Part shown: piece by piece, positions 37,226-46,236 of the stretch
Position numbering within the stretch: the first letter of the stretch is position 1
Layout of the letters: each line of letters begins with the position of its first letter
NCBI RefSeq assembly: GCF_030272615.1
Contig: NC_081414.1
Coordinates: forward strand, 761,263,148 to 761,327,147
Direction of reading: 5' to 3'
DNA length: 64,000 bases
From: Cryptomeria japonica
Lineage: Eukaryota > Streptophyta > Pinopsida > Cupressales > Cupressaceae
Position numbers and translations under genes: made by a program
The notes under the pieces: generated by a model
What the model was told of the DNA's origin: nothing
The model's database searches: none
The model's input: the letters and a program-made list of their open reading frames with translations, nothing else

Positions 37226-38386
37226 ATGGAGCGGCAACAGTTTCACGAGGAGCAACAAGTTGATTTTCCTGAACTTTGGTGGAGATTAGATACACAACTT
37301 TATCCACGCAGATTATCCGAGTTTGCAAGACCAGGGCAGTGTCGAGTTCACGAGACAGAAAAACATGATGAGATGCATTGCTTGAAGTACTTATCAAGGA
37401 TGGAATCGGCAGCACAGGGAAAGATCTTCTTTTGGGATGTCCCCAGGCCAGAAATAGAAGAAGGCAACTTCAGTGTCCCAGAAACCAAAGATCCTCTTCT
37501 AAGCTTCATATGGATGATCGAGAGTCAACTCATTTTGGATGACGAAATGCGTCTTGAGAACATATTGCTACCATTGTGGTGTAGAATTCACAACTCACCT
37601 CACTCTGAATTTACTTGCTCAGTATGTGAAATGGCTATCAATCAAGTCAGAAACCAGTTTGGAATGCCAGCCTTGTCCGAGGAAGAGTGTATTATTAACA
37701 AATCTTGGGGTGCACATCTCACAGCCGAATTCAGAAGAACCTATGAACAAGACATTGCTCCAACATCTGAATATGAGAAGGATCAATTGTACGTTGACGA
37801 CACAAATGCACCTGAGGAACAATGTATTACAGTGGATAGCTCGCCATGCCTTGCACCTGAAAAAGAATACCATGAAACAAAAGTTGAAGAATCAGTTGAG
37901 AATGCCCAAACAGTGATAAAGGAAGATCCAGGAGTTGAACAAGCAATTAAAGAAGAGGACGACTCATTCCTTGAAGAATTCTCACTTATGCTACAAAAGG
38001 AAATCCTTGAGGTTGAACTGCAGGAGTTTTCAAATGGCCTCATTGAAGAAGACAATCAAGTTGAGATGTTAAACAAAGAGATACAAATCATCATAAGTGA
38101 GCCCAGGTATGAAAAACAATTCGAAGGGGCGCTTGAAGATTTCATCACCATTATGCTATTTGAGGAAACATTGAAGGATCTTGTAGAGGAAATACAAATG
38201 GAATCACTGCCAAATTTTTTTCTAGATAAGCAAGTTACTGGGAGTGATATGATCCACCATCAGCTCCGACCTCCCGAGACTATACTTGAAGAAGAAAGGC
38301 CACCTGAGATTATCTTTGATCCACTGGAGAAAATGCGATTGATTAATGGTGGAATTCGTATATCCATACTACTAGCAGTTTGTTGA
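37226..38386 (+). CDS. Element C ORF, acidic protein of unknown function
   Basis: A 386-codon frame, start CCATGG at 37,226. I do not recognise a family. The first 170 residues are mixed and contain CSVC and several Trp/His-rich stretches. Residues ~175-350 are strongly acidic (runs such as EEDNQVEMLNKEIQ) and look helical. No zinc knuckle, protease or RT motif is seen. The last ~19 residues come from the 3' LTR piece, so the native C-terminus is lost by the deletion. Its position between primer site and missing gag matches the extra ORF1 of Ogre-type elements; this is inference. It could also be an N-terminal gag piece. Confidence 0.55.
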   Translation: MERQQFHEEQQVDFPELWWRLDTQLYPRRLSEFARPGQCRVHETEKHDEMHCLKYLSRMESAAQGKIFFWDVPRPEIEEGNFSVPETKDPLLSFIWMIESQLILDDEMRLENILLPLWCRIHNSPHSEFTCSVCEMAINQVRNQFGMPALSEEECIINKSWGAHLTAEFRRTYEQDIAPTSEYEKDQLYVDDTNAPEEQCITVDSSPCLAPEKEYHETKVEESVENAQTVIKEDPGVEQAIKEEDDSFLEEFSLMLQKEILEVELQEFSNGLIEEDNQVEMLNKEIQIIISEPRYEKQFEGALEDFITIMLFEETLKDLVEEIQMESLPNFFLDKQVTGSDMIHHQLRPPETILEEERPPEIIFDPLEKMRLINGGIRISILLAVC

Positions 38387-38936
38387 TTGCAGACTTGCCT
38401 TGTGTAGTCAACTGGAATCATTCAGCTTAAGCTCAATTTCAATTTGTCGCTTCTTCATTGATATGCATCAACTTGATGGTGTCTATGCTTGCGGTGATGA
38501 TTTGAACACCATAAAGCTTCCCTTAGAAGATCGCACTAGCCTTGTGGAGATGGTCCATTGATGTCAAAACAAGACCTAGTTAGAGTTTCATCAAAAATCA
38601 AATCATTGCTCCTACATTCTTAGTATTAGGATTAGATCTTCTCTTCGCCCTCATCCTTTTTCCATTTTTTCAAATCTAAGCCAGTAAGAGCCTGTGTTCC
38701 AGCAAAGTAGATCGGAAGTTCAATCATCAGATGTAAGTCCCCTTGTGATTCCAGCAAATCACATCATACCACTGGAGTTTATCCACACGTAGAGACCCTA
38801 CTAACCAGAACATTGGAGTCATCCTAACTGATCCTTCATGCGAATCTTCAGCAGTTAGAGACTTTATTCAAGAGAGGATAAGATGCCTTTAGGTATTTTA
38901 TTCTGTGTATGATGGTGTACAAAATACACGTCAACA
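38329..38936 (+). repeat. Element C 3' LTR remnant (~608 bp)
   Basis: Aligns with 36,138-36,747 with small differences (e.g. a 1-bp gap in AACTTGATGG). Ends CGTCAACA, then TSD AGGAC. Confidence 0.85.
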
Positions 38937-38941
38937 AGGAC

Positions 38942-39256
38942 ATAGGCTGTTTTGGTACAGACTTGGAGAACTTAGAAGTACAGATCTGCCATACAAAAGG
39001 ATCAGATCTGACAAAGAAGCTAAGAATTGTACTCGTGATTTTAGAGGAGAATATATAATCTGACCTGTGGGTCTTTAATGATGGATTTTTCCTCCTTGGA
39101 GGTTTTCCCAGGGTATGTGTGTTTGTCTCCTGTTTACTTACTTCATTTCTAATTTTTCTGAATGTTAACTTATTAAAATACTACAAATCTGATTAGAATC
39201 TAGGGCATAAACAAAGGATATAAATCTGATTAACAAACCTAGGGTATAAAATTACA
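38942..39256 (+). repeat. Copia B 5' LTR, right part, with primer site after it
   Basis: Continues the LTR after element C's second AGGAC (38,937-38,941) and ends AATTACA. The primer site TGGTATCAGAG follows directly at 39,257-39,267. Confidence 0.92.
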
Positions 39257-39339
39257 TGGTATCAGAGTCAAGGTGTCACTAACTTCTGATTTTAGCAAAT
39301 CAATTGTTGCATATAGCTGTTGTTTGTTTTCAGATTAAA

Positions 39340-40134
39340 ATGTCAAGTTTGAAGGCTGAAGATAGACTTGAGGGAGCCATTGATTTTGCTGCTTGGAAAG
39401 TCCGTATTCTATTGATCCTTGAAGAGAATGATTTGCTGAAATTTGTAGAAGAAGAAAGACCATCTCCTCCAGAAGATGCTGAAGAGCTGAAACAGTTCAA
39501 GAAAGATTCCCTCAAGGCTAGAAGGATCATAATTGAGTCTGTCAAGAATCATCTTGTCATTGTCATATCAAAGTTTGTGTCTACCAAGGAAATGATCAAA
39601 CACTTGGAAGGGATGTATGAAGTCAACAACCTCAGCAGGGCCCTTGCTCTAAGACAGCAGCTTCTTCACATGAAAATGAAAGAAGAAGACTCAATCATAG
39701 CCTACTTCATGAAGATCAATGAACTAAAGGACAAGCTAAGCACTCTTGATTGCCAAATCTCGGATAAAGATCTTGTTATGATTGCATTAAATGGTCTACC
39801 TGATGAATGGGAACCATTCATTCGTAGCATTGGTGGAAGAACCGATCATCCCAACTTTGAGCGTCTTCAATCTGATTGCATCAAAGAGGAATCTCGAATT
39901 GAGGTAAGAGGAAAACTCAAGAACTCTCACAAAGATAATTATGTTCTCTTAGCTAAATCTAGGAAAGGTGGACATTGGAAGAAAGAAAAGAGAAGGAAAG
40001 ATTTTAGATCCTCCTCCTCTGATCCAAGGAAAAAGTCAAGAGATTCCTCTCACATTCATTGCTTCAGATGTGATAAGTATGGTCACTATGCCAGAGATTG
40101 TCAGAATGACCCAAAGAAAGAGAAGCCAACTTAA
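39340..40134 (+). CDS. Copia B gag polyprotein
   Basis: Forms the virus-like particle and packages element RNA. The frame is open from 39,304; I prefer the ATG at 39,340 (MSSLKAEDRLEGA), which aligns with usual copia gag starts just before the 'W' block (AAWKVRILLILEEN). The middle carries LRQQLLHMKMKEEDSIIAYF, typical of the UBN2-type gag region. Near the C-terminus a zinc knuckle CFRCDKYGHYARDC fits CX2CX4HX4C. The frame ends at TAA 40,132-40,134, while protease is read in another frame. Copia elements normally have one gag-pol frame, so a one-base indel here is likely. Confidence 0.9.
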   Translation: MSSLKAEDRLEGAIDFAAWKVRILLILEENDLLKFVEEERPSPPEDAEELKQFKKDSLKARRIIIESVKNHLVIVISKFVSTKEMIKHLEGMYEVNNLSRALALRQQLLHMKMKEEDSIIAYFMKINELKDKLSTLDCQISDKDLVMIALNGLPDEWEPFIRSIGGRTDHPNFERLQSDCIKEESRIEVRGKLKNSHKDNYVLLAKSRKGGHWKKEKRRKDFRSSSSDPRKKSRDSSHIHCFRCDKYGHYARDCQNDPKKEKPT

Positions 40135-40139
40135 ATGAA

Positions 40140-43100
40140 GTTGCCGAACAAAGTGAAGATTACCTTCTTATCTCTGCTCTATCCAGCAATGTTCCTACGG
40201 ACAGCAATGCGTGGATACTTGACAGTGGTGCCTCCAGACACATCTCAGGATTTCGTGAACATCTCTCAGATCTGATTGAAAAAGACACCAACCTTCATGT
40301 AGTAATCGGTGATGATGCTCAATACTCGGTAAAAGGTTCTGGCACTACCTCTTTAAAACTAGATTCTAGTATTTCCTTAAAACTCTGTGATATTCTCTTT
40401 GTACTGGTATTAAAAGAAATCTTATTTCCATTTCTGCCTTAGAAGATAAGGGTTTGCAAATAGCATTTTCTGAAGGGAAAGTACTCGCTTGGCCTAAGAA
40501 ATCTAATTTCAAATCTACTCGTATTATTGGAAATAGATGTGATAGTTTATATAAGCTTGCAACTAATCCAATTCAAGCTCTCATTCATGAGACCCCTGAA
40601 TCATGCGAGCTATGGCATAGAAGATTGGATCACCTACACTTCCAAGCTCTTCCCACTCTCGGTAAAATGGTTAAAGGTATGCCTAAACTCAGTTTATCTC
40701 ATGATGATGCTTGTAAAGGTTGTACAATGGGTAAGAATGTAAAGAATCCTTTTCATAAAAGCGATAGTAGGGCTAAAGAAAGGTTAGAACTTATTCATTC
40801 AGATTTATGTGGTCCTATGTCTATAGCATCTCCTAGCGGTTTCCTATATTATGTTATCTTCATAGATGATTTCTCTAGGAAAACATGGATCTATTTTCTT
40901 AAATCTAAAGAGTCTGAAGAAGTCCTAAACATATTTAAAGAATTCAAAGCCTTATTTGAAAATACTACAAGAAATCGAATTAAATGTTTGAGGTCTGACA
41001 ATGCAGGTGAATACACCTCAGGTAGTTTCTATGACTTTTGTGTTAAAGCAGGAATTAAGAGGGAGTTCTGCGTTCCCTACAATCCTCAGCAAAATGGAAT
41101 TGCCGAAAGAAAGAACAAGACCATTGTTGAAGTTGCAAGAGCCATGATCCATGATCAAGACCTGCAACCTTTTCTATGGGCGGAAGCATCCAAAATAGCA
41201 GTTTACATTCAGAATAGATGTCCTCATCGCGCCCTAAAGGATGTGACTCTTGAAGAAGCCTTTACAGGAATCAAACCTGACATTAGTCACCTAAGGATAC
41301 TCGGGAGCCCTGTGTATGTTCATGTGCCTAAAGAAAAACGAACCAAGTTGGATCCATCTGGAAAGAAAGACATCTTAGTGGGATACAACGAATCTTCCAA
41401 AGCCTTCAGGATCTACATTCCAAGTCAAAGGTATGTTGAGGTAAGTAGAGATGTAACTTTTGAAGAAGATATTGCTTTCAAAAGATCTAAAGGTTCATTA
41501 ACCAACAATAATGATATGGTGATTGAAAATCAAGATTCAATAGTTGATGCTAACCCTGAGTTACAGGATGAGTCTACTGACCTTCCAAATCAGGAAGTTC
41601 AGAATGACCCATCAGAACCTATGCACTCTACCAATATACATCAGGATATTGTGGTCTACAAGAAGAGACCACTTTGGGTTAGAAACACGATTCAAGATGC
41701 TGAAGGATTTGTTGCTCCCAGAGGAACCTTTAGAGATAGCAAGAGATTCCAAAATCACGCCAACTACATTTCTATGATGTGCAATATCATTGAGTCTGAA
41801 CCTCACAATGTCGAAGAAGCTATGTCCCATCATGCTTGGAAATTAGCCATAGATGAAGAGTATGGGTCTATCATCAAGAATGATGTTTGGGGCATTGTAC
41901 CCAAACCCAAAGGTAAGTCTGTTGTTTCCTCTAAATGGTTGTTTAAAATTAAACATAATGCTGATGGTAGTATTGAAAAATATAAAGCTAGGTTTGTAGC
42001 TCGTAGTTTTTCTCAAAAAGAAGGAATAGATTATGAAGAAACCTTTGCCCCTGTTGCTAGATATACTTCTATTAGATCTATAATAGCTATTGCTGCAGCC
42101 AAAGGTTGGGAGCTGCATCAAATGGACGTTAAGACAGCCTTCCTCAATGGTGTCATTGAGGAGGAAGTCTATATTGAGCAACCAGAAGGTTATGTAATCC
42201 ATAAAAGAGATTCTCATGTTTGCAGGTTGAAGAAAGCCTTATCTAGGCTCAAACAAGCTCCTCGTGCTTGGTATGAAAGAATTGATAAGTACTTACTAAG
42301 CTTAGGATTTTGCAAGAATGATGTTGATGCTAACATTTACTTGAAAGTTTATAATGATGAGATGCTTATTTTAGTTTTGTATGTGGATGATTTATTTCTC
42401 ATTGGTGAAAGTAAATTAATCATACGATGTAAGAAGGAATTAGCCTCAGAATTTGAAATGAAGGACTTAGGTTTAATGCATTACTTCCTAGGGCTAGAAG
42501 TATGGCAAAGATCCAATGAAATTTTTCTAAGTCAAGGAAAATATACTATTGATATTTTGAAAAGATTTAGGATGATAGATTGTAAACCTATGCATACTCC
42601 TATGGAATCTAACTTAAAGAAGTTAAATGTTTCTGCAGCTAACTCTGGTTTTGCAGATCCATCTGAGTACAGGCAGTTGATTGGCTCCCTGATGTACCTA
42701 GTCAATACTAGGCCAGATATATGTTATGCTGTGAATGCTCTCAGTCAATTCATGAGCTTACCTAAACTTGTTCACCTGGTTGCTGCCAAGCACATTCTAA
42801 GATACCTGCGTGGCACGATTGGTTATGGGCTAAAGTATTCACTTAATACCTCAATCCTCTTGGAAGGCTACTCAAATTCAGATTGGGCAAGAAGTGTCAA
42901 AGACAGGAAAAGTACTTCAGGTATCTGCTTCAACTTGGGCTCTACAGTGATCTCTTGCGCATGTAGAAAGCAATCTTCAGTAGCATTAAGCACTGCAAAA
43001 GCTAAGTACATTGCCGCATCTATTGCATCCAAAGAAGCAGTGTGGCTTCGTAAGCTCCTTGTTGGATTATTTGGTCAAGCTAGTGGTCCTACCACCATTC

Positions 43101-43360
43101 ATTGTGATAATCAAAGCTGTATAAAAATGTCAGTAAATCCTGTATTCCATGATCGGTCCAAACATGTGGAAACACACTATCATTTCATTCAGGACATGGT
43201 GCAAAGAGGCGCCATTCATCTAAAGTACATTAGCACAGATGAACAGATTGCAGACATCCTTACCAAACCTTTATCCAGAGTGAAGTTCGAATACTTCAGA
43301 GACAGACTTGGTGTTGTGGAAAATGGAACCCTGATTGAGAGGGAGCTTCAATCTCAATGA
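40140..43360 (+). pseudogene. Copia B pol: protease, integrase, RT, RNase H; frameshifted
   Basis: The protease motif WILDSGASRHIS is at about 40,212-40,247. Near 40,405-40,412 one base is missing before the usual 'FVPGIKRNLISISAL' block, shifting to a 968-codon frame (40,454-43,360). In that frame integrase has H55/H60, C87/C90 and the D117-D182-E218 triad with 64 and 35 intervening residues, as the family requires. RT has D558 in QMDVKTAFLNG and YVDD at 643-646. RNase H keeps D810 and D885, but the STAEAEY block reads STAKAKY, so the catalytic Glu is Lys. The C-terminus ADILTKPL is normal. Confidence 0.92.
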
Positions 43361-43384
43361 CTCTATCTGCAGCACTTTGAATCA

Positions 43385-43570
43385 TTCTATGCTTGTGTGC
43401 AAGAATGAATTATATCCAATCTATGCTTGTGTGCTAGATGGATAATTGTACTTATGTAAAGACCCACTGGTGTATTACACTTTCTATGCTTGTGTACTAG
43501 AACCATCCTATGCTTGTGTGCTAGGTGGAAGATGTAATTCTATGCTTGTGTGCTAGATGGAACTCTAAAG
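43385..43570 (+). repeat. Copia B 3' tail: five CTATGCTTGTGTG repeats
   Basis: Between the pol stop and the 3' LTR, five copies of CTATGCTTGTGTGCTAGATGG (some diverged) occur at irregular steps. A polypurine tract, AAGAGGGAG, ends at 43,611 next to the LTR. Confidence 0.8.
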
Positions 43571-43611
43571 GTTCATATTATGTATTCTCCTCTTCCCTAG
43601 TTAAGAGGGAG

Positions 43612-44277
43612 TGTTGTTTGTAACTAGGGCTATATATGGGTTCGGATTGCCTTAAGGCAACATCCGAACCCTTTTAGGTCTGGGCCCTATCCTAAAGGGT
43701 GACGTGACCCCAAGTCTATGCCCAGCCCTATTCTTCACGCTATCCTAAATACACACGCCACAATAATATATATTGGCGCCAAAATTTAAAGGAGGCCGAC
43801 TTGCAAATAAGAGTTAAAGGTGCATATAAATGAAAGACACTTTGCAAGTCAAACACACTCATTCAATTGCAAGTAAAGCGAATTAGCTCTGCCTGATAAG
43901 GTGCGAATTCACAAGGAGGAGTGCGAAATTATTCAGACTTGTGTGAAATTGTCCAAGAGGACATAGGCTGTTTTGGTACAGACTTGGAGAACTTAGAAGT
44001 GCAGATCTGCCATACAAAAGGATCAGATCTGACAAAGAAGCTAAGAATTGTACTTGTGATTTTAGAGGAGAATATATAATCTGACCTGTGGGTCTTTAAT
44101 GATGGGTTTTTCCTCCTTGGAGGTTTTCCCAGGGTATGTGTGTTTGTCTCCTGTTTACTTACTTCATTTCTGATTTTATTGAATGTTAACTTATTAAAAT
44201 ACTACAAATCTGATTACAATCTAGGGCATAAACAAAGGATATAAATCTGATTAACAAACCTAGGGTATAAAATTACA
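43612..44277 (+). repeat. Copia B 3' LTR (666 bp, uninterrupted)
   Basis: Matches both halves of the 5' LTR and shows the undisturbed AAGAGGACATAGGC at the element C target. The palindrome is repeated at 43,638-43,671. Ends AATTACA, followed by the TSD AAAAA. Confidence 0.93.
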
Positions 44278-44430
44278 AAAAAGGTATTACTCCCTGTAGC
44301 CAGAGACATCGAGATGAAGATGAAACTGAAACCACGATTTTGAGGAAAAATCAGCAAACCCTCAACCTTTGCAGATGAGCACGACGCCCCAAAACAAACT
44401 GCAAGAAGCCACAACTTTTGAGGAAAAAAT

Positions 44431-45197
44431 TGTCATGTCTAATTAAATAAATATCTTTATTTATTTAATTATTTTTAGCCTAATTCTTCTATTAATTAAA
44501 TAAATCTTTATTTATTTAATTAATTCGTTTACCCACTTCTAGCCTTATTTCTTATTTAAATAAATACGTTTATTTATTTAAATTATCCTTTTCCTAAATT
44601 AAATAAATACTTTTATTTATTTAATTGATCCTCCTCCTTCTATTAATTAAATAAATCTTTATTTATTTAATTAATTCATTAACCTTTTCTACCCATGACA
44701 CATGTCATTCATCTCTTAATTCATACACTACCTACCCTCTCATTATTTTCTTATTTCCTCTACCTACCCTTTAATCATAGCCGACCATTTATCTTTTACA
44801 CCTCTCAATCTTATCCCTCCATTTCTTATAGTGTCCTTTATATAAGGAGATGCTTCATTCATTATCAAACCCCCGCTAACTAATCAAGCATCCTAGCATT
44901 CGAACTTTCTTATGCGATCAAGTCTACTTGCAACCACATTTCCGTTCTTTGTTGAGCTCTTGTGCACACATAAAATCTGAGAGCAAATAAATCAAGCAAG
45001 ATCAATGGAGATAGGAAGAATGGAGATCCAAAACCTATTGGACATGTGATGGTATAATCTTTGTGATTTCATTTGATTTGCATTGTCTTAGGTAATCTTC
45101 ATATGTTATGGTGGATCTTTGTTGTTATTAGGCTAGGGTTTTGTGGTTGAATTCATTTAGTCTTTCAATATTGTTTTATCCATTTTCACTATAAACA
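44431..45197 (+). mobile_element. D: LTR-like insertion between 150-bp direct repeats
   Basis: Starts TGTCATGTCTAA and ends CACTATAAACA. It has a TATATAAGG box at 44,839-44,847 and no coding region, so it looks like a solo LTR. No short TSD exists. Instead a 150-bp stretch of copia A lies on both sides: 44,283-44,432 and 45,198-45,347. Confidence 0.6.
44441..44675. repeat. Five AT-rich palindromes in D
   Basis: Units at 44,441-44,470, 44,491-44,524, 44,554-44,583, 44,597-44,626 and 44,642-44,675, each an AATTAAATAAAT arm, a 4-8 bp centre and a TTTATTTAATT arm. Two units extend the arms to ATTAATTAAATAAA. Confidence 0.9.
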
Positions 45198-46034
45198 GGT
45201 ATTACTCCCTGTAGCCAGAGACATCGAGATGAAGATGAAACCGAAACCACGATTTTGAAGAAAAATCAGCAAACCCTCAACCTTTGCAGATGAGCACGAT
45301 GCCCCAAAACAGACTGCAAGAAGCCACAACTTTTGAGGAAAAAATTGCCAAACCCTAAAACCGAAGATTACAAAGCATCATTTTTTTGGAAAAAACAGTA
45401 AAAGCCCTAAGACAGAAACACTTGTAAACCATGATTTTGAGGAAAAAATCAAGCAAAACCCAGAATCCCATGCGAACATCGCAAATTACAGATGACCAAA
45501 CATGATTTTTGAGGTGAAAAAACGATCAAAACCAAACACGGTTTTTTAGGTTAAAAATCGATCAAAACCCAAGACACAAAATCCGAGACATAGATCAGAA
45601 TACAAAACTTCGTTTTTTGAGGAAAAATGGTAAAACCCAACATAGTTTCCCATCACAAATTTTTTCAGGAAAAAAATTTATAAAAACCCCACCAATAATT
45701 TTTTTAGGGGCAAAATCATAAACCCATCAAATAATTTTTTATGGGAAACCCTTCAAATTGTAAAAATCAAGAATCTGGAAACCCTAGCCGTAGTGTAGAA
45801 CAACAACAAATCGACGAAATCCAGAAGAAGCCGCCGCCGTCGAGAATAGAAAAATCCCGAGTCGAAACCAAACATAGATCTGCCACCAAGAACCACTCTG
45901 TGGATGGGTAAAAACCCTTCATGGGTTTGAACACAAAAACCCGCCCCCCTTTTTTTCACACAGATCACACTGAAACCCTAGAAAAATGGTTTTCCCAAAC
46001 TCCTGAGCTCTCCCATGAGGGAGACAGGCTCAGA
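45198..46034 (-). repeat. Copia A leader with degenerate CTCAAAA/TTTTCC repeats
   Basis: About ten diverged units (on the plus strand GATTTTGAGGAAAAAATC followed by an AAAACCC tail) lie at 45,240-45,750 with steps of roughly 35-80 bp. A 71-codon minus-strand frame at 45,753-45,968 has no domain I recognise. The region next to the primer site is non-coding leader. Confidence 0.5.
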
Positions 46035-46049
46035 CCCACTCTGATACCA

Positions 46050-46228
46050 TATTATTAAAATATTTGATGTTCTGATATATTAAACAATGGAGACGAAGTC
46101 TCCTTATATAGATTTACAAAGACGATGTTTCTAAAAGAAACAATCATGAACTAAAACGAGAAATAGACACTACCTAAGCAAACTAGACAGCTAGATGACC
46201 AATAAAGAAAGAATAAATTATTCTAACA
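46050..46228 (-). repeat. Copia A 5' LTR (179 bp)
   Basis: On the minus strand it starts TGTTAGAATAAT and ends TAATA (a CA end may have mutated). It holds TATATAAGG at about 46,110-46,102, directly followed by the hairpin GGAGAC-TTC-GTCTCC. The primer site follows the LTR end immediately. Confidence 0.78.
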
Positions 46229-46236
46229 ATTTTGAG

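Larger units (their letters stand above)
32301..38936 (+). mobile_element. Element C: long-LTR retrotransposon with internal deletion
   Basis: Starts TGTTGTGACG and ends CGTCAACA, flanked by AGGAC on both sides inside copia B's 5' LTR. 5' LTR 32,301-36,747 (4.4 kb), interior 36,748-38,328, then only the last ~608 bp of the 3' LTR (38,329-38,936). Interior and 3' LTR meet at a shared ATGYGATTGATT, so a deletion by short-homology recombination probably removed gag-pol and most of the 3' LTR. The very long LTR plus an unknown ORF at the interior's 5' end recalls Ogre/Tat gypsy elements, but no pol remains to test this. Confidence 0.8.
31951..44277 (+). mobile_element. Copia B: nearly complete Ty1/copia element
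   Basis: LTR, primer site, gag, protease, integrase, RT, RNase H and LTR appear in copia order. TSD AAAAA on both sides (31,946-31,950; 44,278-44,282). The two LTRs (665 and 666 bp once element C is removed) differ at roughly a dozen sites by eye, so insertion was fairly recent. It sits inside copia A in the opposite orientation and was itself split by element C. Two frameshifts and a damaged RNase H make it inactive. Confidence 0.93.
31556..46228 (-). mobile_element. Copia A: minus-strand copia-type element, host of copia B and D
   Basis: On the minus strand: 5' LTR 46,228-46,050, primer site TGGTATCAGAGTGGG at 46,049-46,035, interior, polypurine tract AAGGGAGGG at 31,777-31,769, 3' LTR 31,768-31,556. 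Flanks are GTTTT (31,551-31,555) and ATTTT (46,229-46,233), a TSD with one change. Once copia B and D are removed only about 1.3 kb of interior remains, without gag, integrase or RT. It is a short, non-autonomous or heavily deleted element. Confidence 0.72.

Noticed and set aside
37539-38055. Alternative frames on both strands under the element C ORF
   Set aside because: Shadows of the 386-codon frame with low-complexity content.
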